Of a stretch of DNA of 64,000 bases, positions 24,446 to 33,600 are shown one piece after another (within the stretch, counting starts at the first letter, position 1; each line of letters starts with the position of its first letter). The position numbers were made by a program, and so were the translations under genes. The notes under the pieces were generated by a model, which was not told the DNA's origin, searched no databases, and saw only the letters and a list, made by a program, of their open reading frames with translations. Origin of the DNA: Lingula anatina (taxonomy: Eukaryota; Brachiopoda; Lingulata; Lingulida; Lingulidae); the NCBI RefSeq assembly GCF_001039355.2, contig NW_019775435.1:134384-198383 (forward strand), written 5' to 3'.

Positions 24446-26272
24446 CTTGCACCTTTTTTCAGACCAATACTAACTTATTTTAATAGACTACTGAAGTGTG
24501 GATTTATCTTGAAATAAAAAAGACCAATTTATGGCTTAAAAATTTAAATTCTGTCTAAAGCTCTCTGGTGATATGGACCCCCTGGTGGTCTAAACTGCTA
24601 GCAGGCTAAAAGTTTTGGGTAGAGACTGAGGAAGTTTATTCTATTTTCACTGCACCTTGACAATCATGAGTACCATTCAAGATGAAGCCTTCCTTACAGG
24701 AGCATGTGTAGCTGCCTGCGGTATTGGCGCATGTGTGCACGCAGCCGCCGTTGTTGATCTCACATTCATCAATATCTAGAATACAATGGAAAGTGTCAAT
24801 TATGTGCTGTGGTGTTCCTTCATAATTGTAATTTGCAATTATTAGGACACAGCCTTTGTGAAAATGTGCCAGAACTGATAAAAACTAATTAATAATAAAA
24901 ATGCGCTTAAATATACAGAGATTAACAGATATAATCAAGCAACAAATTACCTGAATTTTAAAATCCATTTTTTGCACACACTGAATACCTTTAATAAATT
25001 GTTTTCTGACATACTTTTCAGGATTCATACATGTTAACCATTAAAAACCTGCAGATAGAGTTACTCAACATATTTACACCATCAGAATTTTTTTAATTTT
25101 CAGATTATGTTCCACAAATATCTTGCACCATTGCCAATATTGATTGTCCTACTCAAAATGTCACTATTAACATGTGAACTGTCCTCAACATACTGTTAAC
25201 TGTCACTGACCTGTGTCACATGTCGTTCCCCCATACCCTGGGACACACACACAGCTATCTGGTGACACACAACTGTCACTCACCTGTGTCACATGTCGTT
25301 CCCCCATACCCCGGGACACACACACAGCTATCTGGTGACACACAACTTCCATGGCCACAGCCTCCAGTACAGATGGCTGAAATATGAATGAATTATATCA
25401 ATTATATCAATATGTCATTTTTAAGGTCCACTCACTAACACATGGATCTGACAGTTGTGACCAATTTTTTTTCATCTAAGTTCCCTTAATTTTAAGACCA
25501 ATTAAGGATGTTGTAACTAGCTGCAGGTAACCCAGGGTATTATAACAGCTGCTACCCAGGGTGTTGTAACCAGCCCTAGGTTACCCAAAGTTTATTACCT
25601 GTGTTACAGGCGTCTCCAACCTGTCTCCAGCCAGGACAACACACCTGCTCTAACCTGTACCTCCTGAATCTCTGCAGGGTGCTGGTCTGCCTGCTGACCT
25701 GTCTAGAACAGAAACTTTTAATATTAAAATTAATATAAAAATGATATTTAATATCTAAACTTAAAGTTACAAAAAAAAAAAAAAAAAAACACTCTTAGAG
25801 CAGAGAACAAGGCAAACTCCAATAATAATGTCATTCAAATAATATTAGGTTACCAGGATTCAGTTGAATTTGTAATTATAGCATATTTCCCTTCTGAATA
25901 ATAATCTATGATATTATGAATACTCAGGGTTTTTTTTAATTTGCAGATACTAATGAAATATCTTATAATCAACAAATTACCAATAAATCAATAAATCAAC
26001 ATGATGTATAAACCTAAAACCCTTCTTTGGCTGAGGTTATTACAGTTGTTACACAAAAATGTTGGTATTGCTTACAAGACATTTTTATTAACCACATCAT
26101 ACTTTCCTGACATGTACTTTATAAGTTTAACTAGTAACTCTTTCAGATTGAAAATTTTAGACTTCTTAAGCAATTTGCAACATAAGCTTTAAATTTGTAA
26201 AGAGAGATGACTTTTTAACTGAATGCACCATAATGATATAAGAATAAAGCATTATCATTAAAATTATTAACA

Positions 26273-26312
<40 letters not shown>

Positions 26313-26955
26313 TTTGTCTGGTGCACCTGCCAAATCCCATAAAGCCACAGTTAAGGAAATACTTGGCAAAGTCTGACTGCCAGCTAGGCAGGTACCCTGT
26401 GGCTATATAGCCTGTTCTGGTGGTACATACATGCCTGTAAGAAATACACTAATATTTTACAGTACAATTATACACAGCAATGATGGACCTTGCACTGTAG
26501 CTTAGATTCTGAAGTATTGTCTACTCTCCCTTCTCTTACAATAATAATAATAATAATAATAATAATAAACTTGCTGTTTATATGTTAACCGTAGAGAAAA
26601 TTTTTGATCAAAGTCACCAAATTGTAGAAAAATAGTGAACACAACACTTCTAATAGTCTTAAAAGGAGTAACTTTAATTACCTTTTTTGTTAGAAATCAG
26701 CTGAAACATTTTAATTTAGTGGACCACTACAGGCAAGCAGTTGCTTTATCTCAAGTCAAAACAAACTTAAATTTTGACCTTGGAATTAAAAGGAACTTCT
26801 GGTTGTTAAGTTCCTTTGTAAAACAAAACCTTGTGTTATTTAATCTAATCTAAAATCACACTTGGAGCGTTTACGTACCCTGAGAGGGAGTTCACTGTTC
26901 CTATGCTGGGCATCATTACAATGGCAAGCAGGACAAGCAATGATGAATAACTCAT
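6507..26955 (-). CDS. Gene A: secreted EMI-EGF-SEA protein with giant GCC2/GCC3 repeat array
   Basis: Twenty-nine exons, listed 5' to 3' by window position: 26879-26955, 26312-26434, 25599-25702, 25284-25376, 24656-24775, 24206-24342, 23858-23925, 23304-23497, 22621-22962, 21423-21890, 20984-21247, 20052-20348, 19368-19664, 18655-18951, 18086-18376, 17388-17684, 16653-16949, 15949-16245, 14858-15154, 14246-14542, 13442-13738, 12507-12803, 11863-12159, 9907-10203, 9256-9552, 8782-9078, 8330-8418, 7741-7801, 6507-6595. All junction phases agree and the sum is 6678 nt (2226 residues). Domain order: signal peptide, EMI (about 26-100), EGF (101-131), Ca-binding EGF (132-172), SEA (173-305), then Cys-rich GCC2/GCC3-type modules to the end. 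No transmembrane segment is seen. The C-terminus is open: the last exon ends in a plausible donor, and reading through it stops at 6450. Exon 10481-10777 is an allelic duplicate. Function unknown; probably extracellular adhesion or matrix. Confidence 0.85.
6714..7330. mobile_element. Foldback/MITE-like element, long copy
   Basis: Imperfect inverted ends: the left side (gcgcattccc-aga-ttt..agatcgacctaactccctggg) is complementary to the right side (actccccacagggatagatcgatctaaaatctatgggaatgggg). The internal motif ccctaacag-ttt..taggc-cgacagac-cttaaag is shared with the copy at 44620-44850. It lies in the intron between exons 28 and 29 of gene A. No transposase frame is visible. Confidence 0.6.
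8104..8348. repeat. 50-bp minisatellite overlapping a splice donor
   Basis: Units start at 8104, 8154, 8204, 8254 and 8304 (gttcatcacaatgtctcaca..). The fifth, diverged unit contains the real 5' splice site of gene A exon 27, and the other four each carry a copy (minus strand ACAG|GTTTGTGA). Confidence 0.9.
8528..8577. repeat. Perfect 20-bp inverted repeat (hairpin)
   Basis: The arm 8528-8547 is exactly complementary to 8558-8577, with a 10-nt loop. It lies in the intron between gene A exons 26 and 27. Confidence 0.9.
8782..20348 (-). CDS. Gene A exons 12-26: array of 297-bp repeat exons
   Basis: Fifteen exons, fourteen of exactly 297 bp and one (18086-18376) of 291 bp. Every exon starts and ends in phase 1 and encodes a 99-residue double GCC2/GCC3-like unit: [20 protein letters not shown], then [18 protein letters not shown], a variable middle, [18 protein letters not shown], then PDGHYQxSTGSTSCxECPxG. 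Introns are 177-794 nt and far less alike than the exons. Such symmetric exons can be added or lost without frameshift, and the close similarity points to recent tandem exon duplication and/or gene conversion. Two units start DHKCP instead of GHRCP (16653-16949 and 18086-18376). Confidence 0.88.
10481..10777 (-). CDS. Allelic copy of gene A exon 23
   Basis: A 297-bp phase 1-1 repeat exon whose predicted protein is identical to exon 11863-12159 through the repeat unit. It lies in the inserted haplotype contig and should not be counted as an extra repeat unit. Confidence 0.8.
11125..11731. mobile_element. Unmatched tail of the haplotype contig, possible insertion
   Basis: Homology to the main haplotype stops at the GTAC of the exon 22 donor. 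About 600 bp of unrelated sequence follows, GC-rich at first (near 11140-11280), with no long frame. It could be a transposon inserted at the exon edge in one haplotype, or a chimeric contig end. Confidence 0.4.
15862..15899. repeat. (TTTA)n microsatellite
   Basis: ATTT/TTTA tetranucleotide run in an intron of gene A, just 3' of exon 18. Confidence 0.85.
20984..22962 (-). CDS. Gene A exons 9-11: diverged GCC2/GCC3 modules
   Basis: Exons 22621-22962, 21423-21890 and 20984-21247 encode repeated CxxCPAGHxC / CPxGTYSPxG modules of about 50 residues. They differ much more from each other than the downstream 297-bp exons do. Exon 20984-21247 is transitional: its second half contains the [18 protein letters not shown] core of the array. 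All are phase 1-1. Confidence 0.8.
23304..24342 (-). CDS. Gene A exons 6-8: SEA-like domain
   Basis: Exons 24206-24342, 23858-23925 and 23304-23497. The translated block ([17 protein letters not shown].. YAREFEQQ .. [12 protein letters not shown] .. VTVDFVLFF .. [13 protein letters not shown]) has the length and hydrophobic pattern of a SEA domain. The GS[VI]VV autoproteolysis site is absent. The third exon has no GT donor after LEIMG. The best fit is a GC donor (CAG|GCTAGT); the alternative G|GTTCTT would cut the domain short. Both are phase 1. Confidence 0.65.
24407..24444. repeat. (TAA)n microsatellite
   Basis: Uninterrupted AAT run in the intron between gene A exons 5 and 6. Confidence 0.95.
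24656..25376 (-). CDS. Gene A exons 4-5: EGF and Ca-binding EGF
   Basis: Exon 25284-25376 encodes one EGF module ([23 protein letters not shown]). Exon 24656-24775 encodes a calcium-binding EGF: it starts [12 protein letters not shown] and carries the hydroxylation signature C-x-N-x4-Y-x-C ([10 protein letters not shown]). Both are phase 1-1. Just 3' of the first one, a 73-bp tandem copy repeats its end and donor (25201-25273). Confidence 0.85.
25201..25346. repeat. 73-bp tandem duplication across an EGF exon/intron boundary
   Basis: 25201-25273 and 25274-25346 are near-identical. The unit contains the last part of the EGF exon plus its donor. The two donors are GTGAGT (proximal) and GTCAGT (distal). 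Use of the distal donor would read through an in-frame TGA. Confidence 0.85.
25599..26434 (-). CDS. Gene A exons 2-3: EMI domain
   Basis: Exons 26312-26434 and 25599-25702. The cysteine pattern (HVC, then [12 protein letters not shown], then [15 protein letters not shown]) with the C-C-x-G-W signature is that of EMI domains, found at the N-terminus of MEGF/Draper-like and emilin-family proteins. The correct acceptor for exon 3 is TCTAG|ACAG at 25702, because phase 2 from exon 2 excludes the CAG four bases further in. The exon 2 donor (AG|GTAATAATAAT) runs straight into a (TAA)n microsatellite. Confidence 0.8.
26275..26311. repeat. (TAA)n directly at the gene A exon 2 donor
   Basis: On the minus strand the donor GTAATAATAAT is itself the start of the array. 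Confidence 0.9.
26879..26955 (-). CDS. Gene A exon 1: start and signal peptide
   Basis: Begins ATG-AGT-TAT and encodes [19 protein letters not shown] followed by TVNSLS, a textbook signal peptide. It ends in phase 2 (TCA GG|GTACGT), matching the phase of the EMI exon. Confidence 0.85.
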
Positions 26956-27202
26956 CTTCTTTCTGCCTCAAAAAGTGAGCTGTATATATACATACAACTG
27001 TATATTCTCATACAGTAATTATAAGAAAATATTCATATTCTACAAAACAAGACTTAGGGCGCATTCAGAAACCGGTGATCCACAGACTAGCTGCCCAATT
27101 TAAAAGGTGCTGAGATTAATTGCTCTGTGCATTGTCAAGAACGTGCCATATTTGTTCCCAAGACTAGTTGGTCTTCGAATCAACTTGGTTGTGAATGTGG
27201 TC

Positions 27203-27639
27203 TTAGGGTGCGTTCACAATGAAATCATCGAACTAGGTACAGGGACAGTGGCTGATTTAGAGGGGGGGTCAGGGGTCCTGACCCCTCCTTTGATTTCTGG
27301 TCCCCTCTTAAAATTAGAATTTTGACTGAATCATAGTTCTAAACATTACCAAATGGCACCGTTCGCCCTCTAAAATACCAAAATTTCTCGGGCCCTTCAG
27401 CGGGCCACAAACCCCACGCCACGTGGGGAGGGGGAGGGGCATCCGCAGACCCCCCCCCCTTCAAATGATCCTGGATCTGCCCCTGAGGGGCACTAGTTCT
27501 TTGGGGACTCTTGCTGAATGCAATCAGATTATTTCCTATGTACTCCTCTAATCACCAGCTTTCCTAGCTGTATTCTACTCAATGCCAGTATGTGTTCCGC
27601 GGATTTAGTAAAATAGATCAATTGTGAGCGCACCCTTAA
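27203..27639. mobile_element. DNA-transposon remnant with a nested hAT-like element
   Basis: Outer inverted ends ttagggtgcgttcacaat (27203-27220) and attgtgagcgcacccttaa (27621-27639). Inside, 27240-27485 begins cagggacagtggctgattta and ends gatcctggatctgcccctg, resembling hAT-type CAGGG(A/G)C.. ends. No transposase frame and no clear 8-bp target duplication. A partial further end (ttagggcgcattca) lies at 27054. Confidence 0.5.
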
Positions 27640-28781
27640 ACTGAGTTACTCCATTTCTCTATTTCCCACCTGAACTTCGGAGAATTCATTCATACAGGTA
27701 CATGTACCGTGACAACCACATACAGGTACTCTTTAAATAATGAAATCAATTTATTCGCAATGATTAGGGCTACCATCTTAATGAAATACACTATCACTGA
27801 ATTCAAGTACATTGAGTTGGTATTGAATGTGAACTTGAAAATGGATAAAGCTTACCTTGCCCGCGACTTTTTTTTTCGATAAGAGCGGGTTAAAGTAGAG
27901 CGTGCGAATTATGGCGGGTTACATGGCTTCGGGAACTGGGTCAAGGTTATTTTTAGTAAATTTAAATTTCCTTGTCTTCGCTAACGCATTATAGATCTAT
28001 CGATGGTATTTTTCAGGTAAAAATATGTCTTTCGACACGGTACTACGCAAATACTTAAGGCCTTCTTTGGACATGGTTTGATTGATTTAAAAAATCGAGG
28101 AAAGTATTTTTCTGAGTCAAGTACAGTATAGGCCCTATATGCTGTCATATTTAGATAATAAGGCAGATCTGATAATAAGAGCTGTACGTGCTGATCATGC
28201 AGTGCTTTAAGGAAAAATAAATGAATCCGGAGGCCCTGCATGGTACTGGCAAAAATTAAATATGTAGAAAAATATGTTTGGAAATAACCCAAGTTTATCT
28301 AAATTACAGTTTATAAGTTCATTATACTCGAAGAAATATTTTAAAGCCTTTCTCTTGCGCTCTCTCTTGATAAGCAGTAATAAAGAAATACACAATAAAA
28401 AAGAAAAAATAGACTTTATTAGATCACAGCTTTAACAACGTTTTCCGTTATCACATAAGTGTTAAAAGGACAAAGAAATAAACACCTACGATAATTCAGT
28501 GACGCTTGCATCAAAAATCACCTAACGCTTCTCTTGTTCATTACTAAAATTACAAAAATGAAAGAGAAAACAACTTTTCATATGAGATCCATATTTCACA
28601 ATAAATACATTGAAATCAACCCACAGAAATATAATAAATGCTACCACCAAAACAGAGGTTATCACAAATACACTGGCCTCCGTGCCTGCCATTAGACCAC
28701 GTGACCTCCATAGATGACTATCATCTGTATTAATCTCTTAAAAGATCATTACAATAAAATACTTTTTAGAAAAAAAAACAC

Positions 28782-28782
28782 A

Positions 28783-28826
<44 letters not shown>
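28782..28826. repeat. (CA)n microsatellite
   Basis: Near-perfect CA dinucleotide tract. Confidence 0.95.
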
Positions 28827-28828
<2 letters not shown>

Positions 28829-29861
28829 GACTAGGCCTAACTTTAATTTGAATGTCAGAAAAGATTCATGAGCCATTGGTTAGGCCTACTATGGGAAATT
28901 TGTCGTTTATATCAAGAAATATCATTTTTGGGAAAAATTAACAGTTGTTATCCACTTAACATGCCTTTGTAAAGATTTTAGTACAATTACATTTAATAAA
29001 ATCTTTAAAACAAGATGGATTTTTTTAGTTATAGTTTACGCAGCACAATTTAGACCTAAACCGGTTTGGTTGTAAAATGTAACACCAGAAGACCAAATCC
29101 AGGGTTTGGATTTCCTGAAGTGAGATTAGATACATGTAGAGTCAGGTTTTCGAATTTTAATTTGTTATTTTAATCTATTCCATTTTGACAACAGAGACTT
29201 GTGACTTTCACTCTTATCGATGAAATGTAAAATGCTACCTCAACAACGATATAGATTGTAATTTCATCAGCAGTTTTGGATATGGTATATATTGAGGAAT
29301 AAAGAGAATATGCTTTAATTCAATGAAATGCACAATCATACTGTATGTTGCTATACTTATAAGAATAACCCGTTTTGAATACAGTTTATGCAAATACGCT
29401 TATTAAATTCACATACACGTGTCTTTACATTTAAATTTCACTACATTAATTGCGTTAAGAATGTTGCAATAAACAGATATAAAATCAAAACATGATTATA
29501 CATCACAAACCGCCTGGCTTACATACCAAAAGGGCACAAATATCTCAATATTATAATATTAAAAGAACAAATGGAGTTTTTGAGCTTACGTGTAGTTAAA
29601 TAAAAGAAACTTGTATAGCCGACCATGTGAACGTTAAGAGTATATATATAGTAAGAGTGTTTTACGGACGCTTCCCCCACAATAAATGTAATCGACACCT
29701 ATTCATATGCCACAAGTGATAGCAAGAAGCACAGTTAGGACAAAGAGTTATACAAGATGTACCTCCTTGGTTAGGGCAATCACAATATGATCTAGAGTCA
29801 TTCAAATTCCACGCTAAGTCTTTGATCTAAGACCGGTAAGTCGTTTTGTGGACCAAACCTT

Positions 29862-29868
<7 letters not shown>

Positions 29869-29896
<28 letters not shown>

Positions 29897-29914
29897 GCAC
29901 TCTCTCTCTCTCTA
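29869..29914. repeat. (CT)n microsatellite
   Basis: CT tract interrupted once (catgca). Confidence 0.9.
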
Positions 29915-30062
29915 TTTGTTACGTGTGCCACGTCATCTGTGCCAACATATATTTTAATCAACTTAAGATCGGGTTAACAATCCTCTAATCTGAGGGTCAT
30001 TCCTGGTGCTGTAAAAATTTAGCAAAATGAACATGTTTTGAAGCAGACAACAATGACAAGAG

Positions 30063-30433
30063 TCATATATGGTAAAACCTCGGATCCTTTGAGGTTGACG
30101 GGTGCACGTGCCCATGCGCGCTGGATGATCCGTCAATAGATACAAGACACTGCCTCGAAGAATCAGGGGCACGTTTTTCTTTATCCGCCAGCTTGTGACG
30201 ACCCCCCTCCGTTTTCTCCTTCACGATAAGTTTTCTGGATTTAAACGAAAAATAGGAGTTCACGTTGCGTCTCATCATTCTGAGTTGCATCTGCAGCGTT
30301 GCCAAGTCACTGATAATGATGGTAAGTACTATAGCTAACAAGATTGCAAGTCCGAAAGACCCAAAAATGGGTGCGCCTGGGGCTTCTAAGGGAGGAAGAC
30401 GCCTGGCTCGTTTCACCACTCTTACCACAATCT
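30063..30433 (-). CDS. Gene B exon 10: transmembrane segment and cytoplasmic tail
   Basis: Encodes a basic stretch ([10 protein letters not shown]), then the membrane segment [19 protein letters not shown], then a basic tail ending PRFYHI at the stop 30063-30065. Charges sit on both sides of the segment, so orientation rests on the N-terminal signal peptide. The tail has single tyrosines (NSYFSF, FYHI) but no clear ITAM/ITIM. Confidence 0.8.
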
Positions 30434-30601
30434 CTGAAATAAAAAAATAAAAAAAACTTTAATGAAATAACTATGACAACATGAGGAGAATTTAATTCTT
30501 TCGGAAAGCATATAAAAAACGAAAATTAATCTTCAGTTTATAATATAGTCATAAATATGGGATTTGACAGCCTTAGATAATGATATTTTAATTAAGAAAA
30601 T

Positions 30602-30641
<40 letters not shown>

Positions 30642-33600
30642 TAACATAGTAATTTTGAGGATTAATACCTTTACATTCAATTTCATGCACAACTAGTTTT
30701 GTAAAGGCACTGAATGAGTGTAAGGTTTCAAAATAGCAAAAAAAAAAAAAACGGGAATCTCAACAATTTTTGCCTAATCACCATGGTATACCATACCCAA
30801 AATCGTCCACAGAAACCTTATCTGAGGTCTCAAGTTTCTTTTTTTTTTTTTTTTTTTTTGGTCTCTCTCAAAATGGAGGAAGCGATCGGACTGACGATTT
30901 TCAGTTTTCAGTGGCGATTTTCAGTTTAAAAAACTAAAAATTTAAAACGCAAAACCGGGTTTAGGGGTTGCATTTTCTTCAATATTTTGGCTAAAGTACA
31001 AATCTACCTCGGCAATAAAAGGAACATTGCTCAAGTTTCCAGGAAAATTACTAAACATATTTTTTAATAAAAGGATTTTACGCGCACTGCATGACTTCAA
31101 ATGCAACAGAAACTCGTTCACGATCTCCTTTTCAAAGACAACACCATCTTACCAGAGCAAGCTGACACCAAAGAGCTCCATTTCCCCTTTTCCGTGCATC
31201 TGGTCGTTCGGTTGGTGCCGCCAGCCGGAAAGGTAGTCCCGTTCACACACGTGTAAACGATCACCGCCCCAACTGACGTATTCACCTTGTCGGCCTCGGC
31301 GTTGGTGACGTTTTGGAAGAAGGCGCAGTGAGTAATGACTGAAACGATGACAAGGGTTTAAATGGACCTCTTATCGAAGGGATAAAGTTAGAGATGCAAT
31401 AACAGGCATATGGTCTACCATGAATACAGAAAGATGACGCCAAACTATGACGATATTTTAAGCAATTAACAAACGCGAATTGAAGATTATCAAGGAAACA
31501 GTCATGATTTGTGAAAAAGTTGGTGAATATTTAAATTTATGTTTTGGTTCATTCAGTTCCTATAAAATAAGACATTGCACAATGGTATGTTCTTGCACAG
31601 TTCCAATGCCGGTAAGTTTTTTTTTTTCATTTCTTCAACAATATTGGCATTTCAAGTGCCACGGACAAGGAGCTTTTGAATCAATTTCTATTCTAACCGT
31701 TTTCCAACGCACAGCAGAACTGTTAAATTTTTATTTACGTTTTCATTTTAACTAATGCTGTGTGATGTCAAGATGTTTTTAAAATTAAAATAAGACAACC
31801 AACAGAGTTACTTACCACTCTCTGTTGTTTGAATCGAAGCGTCCGGCTGCGTCGCAGAAATGGTGGGCGTTGAACTGGTACTGACGTCATTCGCTGGTGA
31901 CTTCACATTTTTAATGTCATTTGCTGGCGATGTCATATTGGCTTCCAAAGATGTGGAAGCATTTATGTTGTTTACAGAATCTGTAAAATGTAGTCCAGAT
32001 GTCGTCATTTCTGGTCCAACAGTAAATATCGACGTTGATAAAGACACATTTTGATGGGCCACAGAAAAATTAGAAGCATTTGTATCTGTATAAGACATAT
32101 TTGAGGGATTCACAGTCGTTAAATTGAAAGAAGTAGTCGTTGACTCTGAGGAATTTCTGGAATGGTTTCGTGACAATTTTTGACAATATTCTGGATTTAA
32201 CAATGGTGTCCATGTCCCGTTTTCTAGACAAATAATTATGGCCGTCTGCTGTAATGTTTCATTTGAGAAATAATGGTTTGGCAAACAATTATACACAACG
32301 GAAGTATCGACATAATAAGTCATGTCACCGAATGTGGTGTTATGATCGTCAGTGGTATTAGAGCTCCATGTTTCATTTGCCAAAAACGTGTTGTTTGCAA
32401 GAATGACGACACCATAACCGGAAATGACGTCAGTCCTTGTATTCCATACAACCGGCGGAGGAGGGCACTGCATAGCAACACAGGCGTCTTGAACATCCGT
32501 GTTCCAGGTTCCATTCTTATCACAGACAATGGTGATGGACGCCAAATGGCTATTTGATGCAAAATGGAATCCCGATGCACACATATATTCAACAGTCGTG
32601 TTCCAAGTGTATACGGACGATGAGTTGCCCGTCACGTACATCATGCTCAAATTTATAAGGGGAGGCTCAGGGCACATGATTGGCATGCACGTCTCCATCT
32701 CTTCAGTGACCCTCCAATACCCTCCTATGTCACAAGTGACATTTATCGTCGTCGACAGGGTCGAATTAGATTTGAAATACAACCCATCCTCGCACCGGTA
32801 CACGAGCACGGTGTTAAGCGCGTACGAAGACACGTTCTCATGTAGGGACGGATACGCGGACATGTACGTTATGTTAGCGTAGGGTAAAAGCGGCGTGTCC
32901 TCACATCTGTCTTCCGCGCACAGGATATGATGATTGGGCGTTGTCCACGTGCCATTCTGACACAAAGCGCTATGGTTTAAGAAATTAGAATGGTCAAAGT
33001 GGTAACCTCCCTCACAGTAGTAAAACGCGCTTTCACCTGGGGCATAGAGATGCAAATACGTCTCGTTGATTCCGTAGTTCAGCTCTGTGTCATTGTACAC
33101 TGTGATGGCGTTGGGGATCCACGGCGGTTCCTCACAGAAGGTCAGCACGCACTCAAATAAAGATGTGCTTATGTTCCACGTGCCGTCTTCTTGGCACGAT
33201 ATTAACTTGGAATCGGTAAGGGTATCTGGGAACAGATACCGGGCTCGGCATTTCAGACGCACTATTGAGCTCGAGTTGAATGCGTTGGGGTCAGTTGGAG
33301 AGCGGAAAGTGGACAGTGTGTCTTCTAAATAGGCATATATTGTATGTGGTCCTTGACAAGTAATTGGTTCACACTCTCCCGGAATTACACCAATATCCCA
33401 CATGCCATCTTCCATACACCGCATCTGAATTGAAACGCTGAGATATTGTTTGAAAAAATAACCAAGAGCACATGTGAAATTCAAACTAGTTCCCGCGACA
33501 TATGGCCCACCAACAGATGGCGACGGTGTTGCACGAGTGATGTCGAGTCCAGGACAAGCTGCTGTGCAGTTTCCAGGCTGGTAGTCGCTCCATGCCAGAT

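Larger units (their letters stand above)
26956..30062. other. Intergenic region between genes B and A
   Basis: About 3.1 kb holding the 3' flank of gene B and the promoter side of gene A. It contains nested transposon debris (27050-27640), a (CA)n tract (28782-28826), a (CT)n tract (29869-29914) and two TAGGCCTA-type palindromes (28827, 28882). A minus-strand AATAAA at about 28414 could end gene B transcripts. No exon recognised. Confidence 0.6.
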
